59,221 nt of DNA, taken from NCBI GenBank assembly GCA_947447465.1, contig CANFKE010000027.1:1-59221 (forward strand). The letters run 5' to 3'. The position numbers and the translations under genes are program-made. Of the stretch, positions 18,087 to 25,973 are shown one piece after another. Numbering within the stretch: the first letter of the stretch is position 1; the number at the start of each line of letters is the position of its first letter. Under the pieces are notes generated by a model. That model searched no databases and was not told the origin of the DNA. It saw nothing but the letters and a program-made list of their open reading frames with translations. Source of the DNA: Chitinophagaceae bacterium. Its GTDB lineage: Bacteria > Bacteroidota > Bacteroidia > Chitinophagales > Chitinophagaceae.

Positions 18087-18668
18087 CTATCCTTTAGCAA
18101 ATTCTGCGTTAGCTGCTATTTCCACCTCGTCGCTGAGCATAGATGTTGGCGTGCCGGTAGAAATGCCGAAATCGGTACGTTTGATCTTGCCTGTAATTTT
18201 AAAGCCTGCTATCGTTTTCTTACTCATCGGGTTAGTGCCGATCCTGCTGGCTGCGCTCAATTCCACAGGTTTTGTTACGCCGTGCAGTGTCAGTAAGCCT
18301 TTTACTATGTATTTACCTTCGCCCACTTTCTTGAAAGACGTGCTTTTGTAGGTCATGGTCGGAAATTTAGCTACATCGAAGAAGTCAGCTCCTCTCAGAT
18401 GCTCGTCACGTTTGTCGTTTTCGGTATTTACAGAGTTCATGTCAGCAGTCATATTTACTACCGCATCTGAGAAGTCGTCTTTTGCAGATGTAATGGTAGC
18501 ATCAAAAGATTTGAATGACCCTTCTACATCACTCACCATCAGATGGGTGATAGTAAAACCAAGTTTTGCATGTGATCTATCTACACTCCAGGTAGTAGCA
18601 TCTGTAGTTTTAAATGAGCATAACAGCGCTGATAAAGCAGTCGCACAGATCAAAGTACCTTTTTTCAT
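18087..18668 (-). CDS. YceI-family periplasmic protein
   Basis: The 193-residue protein has a signal peptide (first ~24 residues, ALSALLCSFKTTDA) and a YceI lipocalin-like domain: TTWSVDRSHAKLGFTITHLMVSDVEGSFKSFDATI, then DEHLRGADFFDVAKFPTMTYKS and LTLHGVTKPV. The family binds isoprenoid or quinone-like lipids in a beta-barrel. It is divergent from hxlR across a 111-bp gap filled with CTATAC/GTATAG half-sites, and leads into the DsbA-like gene. It is probably controlled by the HxlR protein. Confidence 0.92.
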   Translation of the reverse strand: MKKGTLICATALSALLCSFKTTDATTWSVDRSHAKLGFTITHLMVSDVEGSFKSFDATITSAKDDFSDAVVNMTADMNSVNTENDKRDEHLRGADFFDVAKFPTMTYKSTSFKKVGEGKYIVKGLLTLHGVTKPVELSAASRIGTNPMSKKTIAGFKITGKIKRTDFGISTGTPTSMLSDEVEIAANAEFAKG

Positions 18669-18695
18669 GTTGTTTTAGTTTATTGTTTTGAGCAG

Positions 18696-18764
18696 CAAAC
18701 TTATGTATATTTGCTATACAATAGTAAGTGCTATCCATTTGTATAGTGCTATACTCCGGTATAG
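18696..18764. promoter_or_regulatory. Candidate HxlR operator with alternating hexamers
   Basis: Four hexamer half-sites alternate in direction: CTATAC (18714-18719), GTATAG (18741-18746), CTATAC (18749-18754) and GTATAG (18759-18764), plus a near match CTATCC (18731-18736). The last three form two overlapping perfect inverted repeats with 2- and 4-base spacers. A minus-strand -7 box TAAGTTTG (18703-18696) for yceI lies just beyond the first half-site. The last half-site ends 15 bases before the hxlR ATG, as expected for autoregulation. Confidence 0.65.
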
Positions 18765-18779
18765 TTAATATTCAATATC

Positions 18780-19160
18780 ATGGTAAAGATCGATCCAAAG
18801 GAATGTAAGCATAGTGAATGTCTGGAGATGATCTTACCTGTGCGCGACGCTTTAGATATTCTTAGTGGCAAATGGAAGCTGCCCATACTGATCTCGTTAT
18901 CATTTGGTAATAAGCGGTTCAGCCAGATGGCCAATGAAATACCTAATATTACCGATCGTATGCTCTCTAAGGAACTCCGTGATCTGGAAATGAATTTGCT
19001 GGTCAAACGCACGGTCCATCATTCAGTTCCTGTGGTGGTCGAATATTCTATGACAGAGTATGGCCGATCTTTAGATAAAGTGATCAATGAACTTAGGTCG
19101 TGGGGGCAGGCGCACCGACAGTTGATCCACAGTAAAGAGAATGGGGAACACCCTAATTGA
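18780..19160 (+). CDS. HxlR-family transcriptional regulator
   Basis: The 126-residue winged-helix protein has the family core VRDALDILSGKWKLPILISLSFGNKRFSQMANEIPNITDRMLSKELRDLE, then the wing VVVEYSMTEYGRSL. Two cysteines lie near the N terminus (Cys9 and Cys14, in KECKHSEC). Relatives such as YodB, HypR and QorR sense electrophiles or disulfide stress through cysteines in this region. That fits the divergent yceI and DsbA-like genes as targets. The sensing role is inferred; the cysteines and operator-like repeats are seen. Confidence 0.92.
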   Translation: MVKIDPKECKHSECLEMILPVRDALDILSGKWKLPILISLSFGNKRFSQMANEIPNITDRMLSKELRDLEMNLLVKRTVHHSVPVVVEYSMTEYGRSLDKVINELRSWGQAHRQLIHSKENGEHPN

Positions 19161-19312
19161 GCAGCAGGTCGGTTCAAGCTGTTATTGCTCAAGTCATTGT
19201 GTCATTCTGTCGTCATTCTTGATCTGTAATTTTTCATCCGTTCATTATTTATGTTTCTTTGCAATTAATTGCAGATATCGTTCTGCAATAGCAATAAAAT
19301 AACAATCTATCC

Positions 19313-20353
19313 ATGTCAGGCAAGGTAAAAAGAGGTATCATATTGATGAATCTGGGTTCTCCAGATTCGACCAGTACCAAAGATGTAAAGCGTTATCTGG
19401 ATGAGTTTCTTATGGATGGCAGGGTCATTGACTCTCCCTATCTTTTACGCACCATTCTAGTAAAAGGTATCATTACTCCATTCAGGTCTGCAAAGTCTGC
19501 AGAGGCATATAGTTCTATCTGGACCAAAGAAGGATCTCCCTTGGTGCAGATCACCTATCAGGTGCAGCGCGAATTGCAAAAGATCATTGAGGAGCCTGTG
19601 GAAGTAGCTATGCGGTATGGTAATCCAACTATGAAATACGCCTACGACAGGCTGGCTCAGCACTATCCTGATCTGGAGGAGGTGGTCTTGTTACCACTTT
19701 ATCCGCATTATGCAATGAGTAGTTATGAAACGGCTGTAGTTCATGCTGAAGATGTTCACAAGGCCGGTAACTATCCATTTAAGATAACCGCTATAGCGCC
19801 GTTCTATAATAATCCTGATTATATCAACGCTCTTGTTGAAAGTATTCAACCACATATCAAGACAGGTAAACATTTGCTGTTCAGTTATCACAGTATTCCG
19901 GAGCGTCACATTAAAAAGAGTGATGTTACCGGTAATCATTGTCTTAAGGTAAAGGGTTGTTGCGATAAGCCATCCGCTGCTCATCCATTCTGTTATCGTC
20001 ATCAGTGCTATGTGACCACAAAGCTCGTAGCAGAGCAACTTGGATTACCTGTAGGTAGTTATAGTGTATCTTTTCAGTCTAAGCTAGGTAGGTCGGCATG
20101 GTTGACACCCGCTACTACAGCCCGCATGGAGCAGATGCCGAAAGAGGGTATCAAGGACCTGATGGTCGTTTGTCCTTCGTTTGTCAGTGATTGTCTGGAG
20201 ACTTTAGAAGAAGTAGCTATACGCGAAAAGGAGAATTTTATGGAAGCAGGAGGGGAGACCTATGAGTTCATACCTTGTATGAATACCCAGCAGTCTTGGA
20301 TAGAAACGATAAAGAAATGGTTTTTGAACATAGAAGAACCGACTACTGTGTGA
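19313..20353 (+). CDS. hemH: Ferrochelatase
   Basis: The 346-residue enzyme inserts Fe2+ into protoporphyrin IX, the last step of haem synthesis. It has GIILMNLGSPDST, the active-site histidine in FSYHSIPERH (His193), and the late motif VVCPSFVSDCLETLEEVAI. Directly after the active-site loop comes a cysteine-rich stretch with Cys210, 216, 217, 227 and 232, which may bind a [2Fe-2S] cluster as in some other bacterial ferrochelatases. It lies on the plus strand, 103 bases before hemJ, separated by a weak hairpin. Confidence 0.95.
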   Translation: MSGKVKRGIILMNLGSPDSTSTKDVKRYLDEFLMDGRVIDSPYLLRTILVKGIITPFRSAKSAEAYSSIWTKEGSPLVQITYQVQRELQKIIEEPVEVAMRYGNPTMKYAYDRLAQHYPDLEEVVLLPLYPHYAMSSYETAVVHAEDVHKAGNYPFKITAIAPFYNNPDYINALVESIQPHIKTGKHLLFSYHSIPERHIKKSDVTGNHCLKVKGCCDKPSAAHPFCYRHQCYVTTKLVAEQLGLPVGSYSVSFQSKLGRSAWLTPATTARMEQMPKEGIKDLMVVCPSFVSDCLETLEEVAIREKENFMEAGGETYEFIPCMNTQQSWIETIKKWFLNIEEPTTV

Positions 20354-20385
20354 TCTGATCACAGGTCATGTGGAATTAAAAATGG

Positions 20386-20415
20386 AATAGAGATACCAGA
20401 ATACGGATCTCTATT
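20386..20415 (+). terminator. Hairpin between hemH and hemJ
   Basis: A 9-bp stem, AATAGAGAT (20386-20394) with ATCTCTATT (20407-20415), followed by a short T run (ttta). It could attenuate read-through from hemH into hemJ. Confidence 0.45.
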
Positions 20416-20455
20416 TTAGTAAGTATCAGTTTTAGATCAGTCAACCATTTAACAA

Positions 20456-21001
20456 ATGTCATACTTCTACATAAAGGCACTGCACATCATATTTATTGTT
20501 ACCTGGTTCAGCGGTATGTTCTATATCGTAAGGTTATTTATTTATCAGACAGAGGCCAATGAAAAGCCGGAGCCGGCAAAAACGATACTTACAGATCAAT
20601 TTGCAATTATGATCCGCAGGTTGTGGTTCGGCATCACATGGCCATCAGCAGTGCTTACCCTCCTATTCGGGCCATGGATGTGGTATCTGTTCAATGGGTG
20701 GAGTCATCCTGATAACTGGCTGGCTATCAAGCTGTGCTTTGTAATTGGCTTGTATGCTTATCATTTATCGCTGCACAAAATCTATAAGAATCTGGCAGCA
20801 GGTATTTATAGATATTCATCTACTCAATTGAGGATTTGGAACGAAGTGGCAACTATATTTCTCATTGCCATTGTAATGCTGGCTGTAGTAAAGCAGGGGA
20901 TGAGTCTTGTATGGGGATTGGGAGGACTAGTGTTGGTAGTTATCTTGTTAATGAGCGCGATAAAAGTGTATAAACTGATAAGATCAAAAAATGAGCAATA
21001 A
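20456..21001 (+). CDS. hemJ: Protoporphyrinogen IX oxidase, HemJ type
   Basis: The 181-residue membrane protein has four or more hydrophobic helices. It begins MSYFYIKALHIIFIVTWFSG, the HemJ (UPF0093/CopD-like) opening with conserved His10, and has LAIKLCFVIGLYAYH with Lys92 in the position of the essential lysine described for HemJ. HemJ oxidises protoporphyrinogen IX to protoporphyrin IX in the membrane and replaces HemG or HemY. Placed next to hemH, it completes the pathway in this window. A hairpin follows at 21019-21040. Confidence 0.93.
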   Translation: MSYFYIKALHIIFIVTWFSGMFYIVRLFIYQTEANEKPEPAKTILTDQFAIMIRRLWFGITWPSAVLTLLFGPWMWYLFNGWSHPDNWLAIKLCFVIGLYAYHLSLHKIYKNLAAGIYRYSSTQLRIWNEVATIFLIAIVMLAVVKQGMSLVWGLGGLVLVVILLMSAIKVYKLIRSKNEQ

Positions 21002-21018
21002 GGAGTTTCCTCACTCTT

Positions 21019-21040
21019 ATTGGGGAATTATTTCCCCAAT
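21019..21040 (+). terminator. Terminator after hemJ
   Basis: A 9-bp perfect stem, ATTGGGGAA (21019-21027) with TTCCCCAAT (21032-21040), loop TTAT, followed by T-rich sequence. Confidence 0.7.
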
Positions 21041-21242
21041 TGTTCATATTCTTAATTTATTTTTATTTGTATTTATTCTTATGTGATTATTCATTTGAGA
21101 TATTAAATAATTTTATTTGTCTAAATATCAGATGTAATTCAGTGTTTTTTGATTGAAATAGATTTTTTATTAATTATTTATTTACTATATTATTTGATTC
21201 TGTCACCCTTTTTGCTGTAGGTAGCTGACTAACCTCTCAAAA

Positions 21243-21494
21243 ATGTATCATTTCAGGATCACCAAGGAAGAAAAGGGTGGGTATCGGTTCGAATTAGATG
21301 GAATAAAAATACTCGTTGATGACTATACGTTAGTGAATGATGAGCACATTTTTACTAATCCTGCTAAGGCAGTTGCTTTTTTCGATGTAGAGAATAACCT
21401 ATATGGTATTTCGAATGAACCATCTTATTACCGTACAGCAGAAGAGTTTTTTGATGCTATGTCTAGCCAGTTTCATGTTTTTACACATGTCTGA
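21243..21494 (+). CDS. Small hypothetical protein (83 aa)
   Basis: The 83-residue frame begins MYHFRITKEEKGGYRFELDG and includes TAEEFFDAMSSQF near the end. It is soluble-looking, acidic and rich in Phe and Tyr, with an apparent beta-beta-alpha layout and no signal peptide. It stands alone after a 241-base AT-rich gap and is followed by an 8-bp hairpin (21503-21510 with 21517-21524). The flanking terminators, balanced codon use and a lack of overlapping genes support a real gene. I do not recognise the family. Confidence 0.65.
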   Translation: MYHFRITKEEKGGYRFELDGIKILVDDYTLVNDEHIFTNPAKAVAFFDVENNLYGISNEPSYYRTAEEFFDAMSSQFHVFTHV

Positions 21495-21502
21495 ATTGAA
21501 GG

Positions 21503-21524
21503 TACCTGTTATTTGAAACAGGTA
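21503..21524 (+). terminator. Hairpin after the 83-aa gene
   Basis: An 8-bp stem, TACCTGTT with AACAGGTA, loop atttga, followed by tttcc; a probable weak terminator for the small gene. Confidence 0.5.
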
Positions 21525-21578
21525 TTTCCAACTCACAATACTATTATATCCAGAGATAGTACCTACCAAAACAATACA

Positions 21579-22289
21579 TTATTGAGCACTTCTGGCTCTT
21601 GATCGCCCTCTGTAAATGACCGCTGTCTTTTTTATGTAGGTAAAGAATGAGTAATCATTCATCTTTCTCAACTCTTCATAAGAAGGCCTGTATCTGACCA
21701 TATAATACTTCAAACTGTCACCGGTAAGGCCGGTAAACTTGGTAATAAGGGCAGCGTTGAATGTCTTATCAATATATTTTTCCTTTTCCGTTTCGGCGAA
21801 TGTTTCCTGAAACTTCCAGATCTCCCTGTTCTTAGAGCTCATAGCTGAGAATGGGTGTGCAATACTTCCTACAGCTGATAATTTCTGAAAATCGAGTTCG
21901 TGCTTATATAATTCATGAAATCTCAGGCTGTCATCGCGGTAATTATATCTGTTGTCGTTAGCCGCCAATACATTATCCATTCTGGTAATGCCATGTTCCA
22001 TTAAGATCTTAAAATAGGGGGGTATCATACCATTAGGTATCCTCACCCTTACGGTCTGGTAACCTTGTTTTCTGAATTCAAGAAGCTGATCTTTGGTTGC
22101 GGCTATGATAAATCCGCCGTCATCGTTAGTATTTACCTGCAGTTGAGTATAAATATTCTGGATGGTAACACCACTTACAGGCCGTTTACTATCTCTGTCT
22201 GCCACCTCTCCTTTTATGGTCTGTGCGCTTGTTCGCAGGCCTATGATCGCCAGCAGTAGTAGTAAAGTGATGGAAGACTTTATATGCAT
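21579..22289 (-). CDS. Exported protein with CarboxypepD_reg-like domain
   Basis: The 236-residue protein has a signal peptide (LLLLLAIIGLRTSAQ), then a carboxypeptidase-regulatory-like beta-sandwich (TIKGEVADRDSKRPVSGVTIQNI, residues about 23-95). This is the same module that opens many Bacteroidota outer-membrane receptors. The remaining 140 residues are helical and charged (SMKNRE-like AMSSKNREIWKFQETFAETEKEKYIDKTF). There is no barrel, so it is a stand-alone periplasmic or surface protein. It is divergent from pyrD. Its exact role is unknown. Confidence 0.8.
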   Translation of the reverse strand: MHIKSSITLLLLLAIIGLRTSAQTIKGEVADRDSKRPVSGVTIQNIYTQLQVNTNDDGGFIIAATKDQLLEFRKQGYQTVRVRIPNGMIPPYFKILMEHGITRMDNVLAANDNRYNYRDDSLRFHELYKHELDFQKLSAVGSIAHPFSAMSSKNREIWKFQETFAETEKEKYIDKTFNAALITKFTGLTGDSLKYYMVRYRPSYEELRKMNDYSFFTYIKKTAVIYRGRSRARSAQ

Positions 22290-22330
22290 CGAGTGCTAAA
22301 TTACATTTTAACTGATTTTAATGGCAGTTA

Positions 22331-22367
22331 TTTTTGTTAAAATACAGGAATGTCTGATGTACATTTG
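22331..22367 (+). promoter_or_regulatory. Candidate pyrD promoter
   Basis: TTTTTG (22331-22336) and TACATTTG (22360-22367) fit the -33 and -7 elements of Bacteroidota promoters, with a 23-base spacer. The ATG at 22376 would leave a nearly leaderless mRNA. Confidence 0.4.
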
Positions 22368-22375
22368 CAGCGGTT

Positions 22376-23434
22376 ATGTATAAACTAATAAGAAGCATAC
22401 TATTCAAGGTAGATCCGGAGGTTGTTCATACCTGGGTGATGGGCAGGCTTAAAACGGCGTATAACATTCCCATGTTACGCAGATGGATGATCAAGCGCTA
22501 TGCAGTAGATGAACCCTCATTGTCGCAGACATTGTGGGGAATTACCTTCCCTAATCCTGTGGGTCTTGCCGCAGGTTTTGATAAGAACGCGGAATATATC
22601 GATCCGTTGGCATGTCTCGGTTTTGGCTTTATTGAAGTAGGCACTGTGACACCAAGAGGGCAAAGCGGAAACCCCAAGCCTCGTATGTTCCGTTTGCCGG
22701 CAGACGGTGCGCTGATCAACAGAATGGGCTTCAATAATAAGGGGGCAAACAGTGCCGCTCCACGTATCAGACGCAGACAGGAAAAAGTGGTCGTAGGGGG
22801 CAACATAGGTAAGAATAAAGACACACCGAATGACCGAGCTGATCATGACTATGAGCTGTGTTTTGAATATCTGTATAAGGCTGTAGATTATTTCGTGGTC
22901 AATGTAAGCAGCCCTAATACTCCCGGTTTGAGAGCATTGCAAGAGAAAGAACCCCTTACAAACTTGCTCATGAACCTGCAAAGGATAAACAATGAGAAAG
23001 GTGGTAGTAAGCCGATCTTGCTGAAAATAGCTCCTGACCTTACCAATGAACAGTTGGATGATATCATAGACATAGTTCGTACTACCGGATTGCATGGTAT
23101 AGTAGCCACCAACACTACCATCAACCGAGACGGATTACATACTCCTACCGGTCAGATAGAGAGCATTGGCGCCGGTGGACTTAGCGGACTGCCGTTGAAG
23201 CAAAGATCAACTGAGGTAGTGAGATATATTCATGAGCGTAGCCACGGACAGATTCCTATCATTGCTGTCGGGGGCATTTTCACAGCAGAAGACGCAATTG
23301 AAAAGCTGGAGGCGGGTGCATCGTTGGTGCAGGTATATACCGGTTTCATTTATCAGGGACCTTCTATTGCAAAAGAAATATGCGACGGACTGATCAGGAA
23401 CGGACATTTTGCTAAAAGGACCAGTAAACATTAA
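22376..23434 (+). CDS. pyrD: Dihydroorotate dehydrogenase (quinone, class 2)
   Basis: The 352-residue enzyme oxidises dihydroorotate to orotate in pyrimidine synthesis, passing electrons to quinone at the membrane. The N-terminal helical segment ([22 protein letters not shown]) is the membrane-binding part of class 2 enzymes. FMN-binding and catalytic motifs follow: [36 protein letters not shown] with the class 2 catalytic serine, and [19 protein letters not shown]. Length is normal. It is followed by a thioredoxin-like gene on the same strand. Confidence 0.96.
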   Translation: MYKLIRSILFKVDPEVVHTWVMGRLKTAYNIPMLRRWMIKRYAVDEPSLSQTLWGITFPNPVGLAAGFDKNAEYIDPLACLGFGFIEVGTVTPRGQSGNPKPRMFRLPADGALINRMGFNNKGANSAAPRIRRRQEKVVVGGNIGKNKDTPNDRADHDYELCFEYLYKAVDYFVVNVSSPNTPGLRALQEKEPLTNLLMNLQRINNEKGGSKPILLKIAPDLTNEQLDDIIDIVRTTGLHGIVATNTTINRDGLHTPTGQIESIGAGGLSGLPLKQRSTEVVRYIHERSHGQIPIIAVGGIFTAEDAIEKLEAGASLVQVYTGFIYQGPSIAKEICDGLIRNGHFAKRTSKH

Positions 23435-23498
23435 AATTGGAACGGGATTTGTATTAAGTCAATTATATTTACAAAGCATAATCTTCAAAAAACACAAA

Positions 23499-24026
23499 AT
23501 GAGAAAAACACTTGCACTTTTCGCTCTGATAATGGGGCTGTTCTTCACAGCTAATGCACAGTCTAACGAAAATACAACCATTACAATTGGTCAGAAAGCT
23601 CCTGAATTGTCATTCGCTAATCCTGATGGCAAGACCTTGAAATTGTCAGAGATCAATAAGGGAAACTATGTATTGCTTGATTTCTGGGCATCATGGTGTG
23701 GTCCTTGCCGTGCCGCTAACCCCGGTTTGGTAAAGATGTACAATGAGTACACTGCGAAGAAATTCAAAGGAGCGAAGAAAGGGTTTACTGTAGTAAGCGT
23801 TTCTTTGGATAATGATAAGGATCGTTGGATGGCTGCTATCAAGAAAGATGGTTTGGTGTGGCCTAACCACATGAGCGACCTGAAGCAGTGGAATTCAGCA
23901 GCTACAGCGCTTTATGGTCTGGCTTACATTCCTCAGTGTTTTCTGATAAGCCCTGATGGCAAGATCATTGGTAAGTACATGCGTGCAGAAGAAGCAAGAG
24001 CTGATCTTGAAAAATTCGTACAATAA
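23499..24026 (+). CDS. TlpA-like exported thioredoxin
   Basis: The start at 23499 gives a signal peptide (MRKTLALFALIMGLFFTANAQ); a longer frame from 23409 overlaps pyrD and adds no domain. The mature part is a TlpA/ResA-type thioredoxin (GQKAPELSFANPDGKTLKLSEI...DFWASWCGPCRAANPGL) with WCGPC as the redox site and a cis-proline region AYIPQCFLISP. It should reduce or exchange disulfides in the periplasm, though the partner is unknown. 175 residues is typical. A terminator follows at 24054-24078. Confidence 0.9.
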   Translation: MRKTLALFALIMGLFFTANAQSNENTTITIGQKAPELSFANPDGKTLKLSEINKGNYVLLDFWASWCGPCRAANPGLVKMYNEYTAKKFKGAKKGFTVVSVSLDNDKDRWMAAIKKDGLVWPNHMSDLKQWNSAATALYGLAYIPQCFLISPDGKIIGKYMRAEEARADLEKFVQ

Positions 24027-24053
24027 TATCTGTAAACATATTGATTGCATAAG

Positions 24054-24078
24054 AATCCCGGCTGGTCCGGGATTTTTT
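24054..24078 (+). terminator. Terminator after the TlpA-like gene
   Basis: An 8-bp stem, AATCCCGG (24054-24061) with CCGGGATT (24067-24074), followed by a run of T: a classical intrinsic terminator. Confidence 0.85.
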
Positions 24079-24122
24079 GTGGGCATTCCCTTCGTTCACT
24101 ATATTAACTCGCAGGAACATTT

Positions 24123-24130
24123 TATATTTG
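24123..24130 (+). promoter_or_regulatory. Candidate -7 box for the methyltransferase gene
   Basis: TATATTTG matches TAnnTTTG, 19 bases before the ATG at 24149. No clear -33 TTG is present. Confidence 0.35.
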
Positions 24131-24148
24131 ACCGTACAGGGAAATACT

Positions 24149-24742
24149 ATGCTGGATAAGATCAAGTCGTTTGTAAAAAGGAAGACATCACAGAAATACA
24201 GGTTCAATCTGCAATACACTAACCATAAGTGGGATGGGTTGGCTACATTGGCTGAATTAGGGCGTTATAGTCTCATTGTGGGATTTTCCCGTTATTTCAC
24301 TAAAGGAATTGATGCACAAATACTTGATCTGGGATGCGGTGAGGGTATTTTGCAGGAGAAATTCAGCAAGGAGGATTATGTCCATTACACAGGCGTTGAT
24401 TTTAGTGATGTGGCAATAGCCAATGTAAACAAGCAAGAGCGACCCAATTCAACATATCTTGTCGGTGATCTGAATAAGCTGGTCGTTAATGGCACTTTCG
24501 ATGTGATCATCTACAATGAAAGCCTGAACTACCTCTCCGATCCAAAAGAAGCAGTCATGAAGTTGTTTCCTCATCTTAAACCGGGTGGGGTATTCATTGT
24601 CAGTCTTGTGGATAAATACGGTAAAGAGCAGACCGGACTCTGGGACATGCTCAACTCTATACTAGACATTCAGGAAAGCAATAAGGTCATTAACCTGGAA
24701 GGTAATTCTTGGACTGTGGAAGTGTACAAAATAAAAAGTTAG
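24149..24742 (+). CDS. Class I SAM-dependent methyltransferase
   Basis: The start at 24149 (MLDKIKSFVKRK, 197 residues) is preferred because the terminator and -7 box lie upstream of it, inside the longer frame from 24077. Motif I is ILDLGCGEGILQEKF, an acidic motif follows in YTGVDFSDVAIANV, and motif IV is FDVIIYNESLNYL. The fold is the standard SAM-binding Rossmann type. Substrate cannot be told; NESLNYLSDPKEAV resembles small-molecule methyltransferases. It stands alone. Confidence 0.88.
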   Translation: MLDKIKSFVKRKTSQKYRFNLQYTNHKWDGLATLAELGRYSLIVGFSRYFTKGIDAQILDLGCGEGILQEKFSKEDYVHYTGVDFSDVAIANVNKQERPNSTYLVGDLNKLVVNGTFDVIIYNESLNYLSDPKEAVMKLFPHLKPGGVFIVSLVDKYGKEQTGLWDMLNSILDIQESNKVINLEGNSWTVEVYKIKS

Positions 24743-24797
24743 ATAATTATGTAATATCATTTTAATTTATTTACTTCACATTAAAATCTCTATAATC

Positions 24798-25235
24798 ATG
24801 ACAGAATTAGGAATAGGCGTTGCCGTTATGTTAGTATTATTTGCCATTTTCTTTCCCATCTTTATTATTACTGTTATCGGTATGTGGAAGGTATTTAAAA
24901 AGGCCGGTTACGAGGGCTGGGAATGTATCGTACCTATCTATAACGGACTTATCTTTCTGAAGATAATTGGCAAACCATGGTGGTGGATATTCTTTTATTG
25001 CGTACCGTATCTAAATACTGTATTTATGATCTGGGGGTATAATATGCTATCCAAGAGTTTTGGCAAGGATGAGGGTTTTACGGCCGGCTTATTTTTCCTG
25101 GGCTTTATCTTTATTCCTATTCTGGGTATGGGCAGTGCGCAATATATGGGCCCTTATGGCGACCCTATTTTATTTAAAGCATATAATGATAGGAACAATC
25201 CGCAATTTGATTTTGAAAGGAATGAATTAGTATAA
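24798..25235 (+). CDS. DUF5684-like membrane protein
   Basis: The 145-residue protein has three or four hydrophobic segments (about 5-30, 50-75, 95-115). It contains MWKVFKKAGYEGWECIVPIYNGLIFLKIIGKPWWW and FGKDEGFTAGLFFLGFIFIPILGMG, the pattern of DUF5684, a domain also found fused to signal peptidase I in this phylum. Alone it has no known activity. A strong terminator follows. Family recognition is from memory of the motif. Confidence 0.8.
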   Translation: MTELGIGVAVMLVLFAIFFPIFIITVIGMWKVFKKAGYEGWECIVPIYNGLIFLKIIGKPWWWIFFYCVPYLNTVFMIWGYNMLSKSFGKDEGFTAGLFFLGFIFIPILGMGSAQYMGPYGDPILFKAYNDRNNPQFDFERNELV

Positions 25236-25257
25236 AATTAATTGAATAGATAGAGAA

Positions 25258-25286
25258 AGCGCAGGAGTCCATCCTGCGCTTTTTTT
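25258..25286 (+). terminator. Terminator after the DUF5684-like gene
   Basis: A 9-bp stem, AGCGCAGGA (25258-25266) with TCCTGCGCT (25272-25280), followed by seven Ts. Confidence 0.9.
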
Positions 25287-25318
25287 GTGCTGTATCTTAA
25301 AAATGTTTGTGGTGCTAA

Positions 25319-25951
25319 CTAAATGAACTTATTATCCTTAGCCGCCTTTATAGCATCTGCTTTGGAGTGCACATCCAGTTTGTAATAGATATTCTTGATG
25401 TGAGACTTTACTGTTTCTAGGTCTATGAATAGTTCATCTGCTATGCGTTTGCGGCTTTTGCCGGTGGCTATCTGTTCCAATATTTCGGTCTCACGGCGAG
25501 TAAGAGGTGTGCTTTCATTGCGCTTGAAAGAGGAGATGACCATACGGGCAATATTAGCGCTCATTGGTCCGCCACCTTCCGTTACTTCTTTTATGGCTGC
25601 TACAATCTTCTCCGGTTGTGTGTTCTTGGTGAGGTAGCCGCTGGCTCCATTACCAAGAGAACGGAAAATGAGCATTTCCTGCTCATAGACTGTAAGAATG
25701 AGTATATGTGTATCGGGTAATAGTTTTTTTAGTTTCGGTAGTGCATCTATACCTGATATGCCCGGTAATTCTACATCCAGAAGTATCACATCCGGATCGT
25801 CAGAGACTATTCTCTTTGCTGCTTCTTCGAATGAAGGATATGTGCCGACGATCTTATATCCGCTGGTATTGCCTATAAGGAAGGCATACCCTTCACGGAT
25901 GGTCTCATCATCTTCTATTATGGCTACACGGATATCAAGGTCATGGTTCAT
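25319..25951 (-). CDS. NarL/LuxR-family response regulator
   Basis: The 210-residue protein has a receiver domain (IRVAIIEDDETIREGYAFL; acidic pocket; phospho-acceptor Asp59 in VILLDVELPG; Lys in LTKNTQ). A C-terminal LuxR helix-turn-helix follows (LTRRETEILEQIATGKSRKRIADELFIDLETVKSHIKNIYYKL). No histidine kinase gene lies beside it, so the partner is elsewhere. It follows gpsA by 22 bases on the same strand and may share its transcript. Confidence 0.92.
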   Translation of the reverse strand: MNHDLDIRVAIIEDDETIREGYAFLIGNTSGYKIVGTYPSFEEAAKRIVSDDPDVILLDVELPGISGIDALPKLKKLLPDTHILILTVYEQEMLIFRSLGNGASGYLTKNTQPEKIVAAIKEVTEGGGPMSANIARMVISSFKRNESTPLTRRETEILEQIATGKSRKRIADELFIDLETVKSHIKNIYYKLDVHSKADAIKAAKDNKFI

Positions 25952-25973
25952 AAAAGCGTATTTATTACATTGG

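Noticed and set aside
20349..20363. TGTGATC-T-GATCACA palindrome as a Crp site
   Set aside because: It overlaps the hemH stop codon and the spacing is one base short of the usual TGTGA-N6-TCACA; likely chance or part of the 3' structure.
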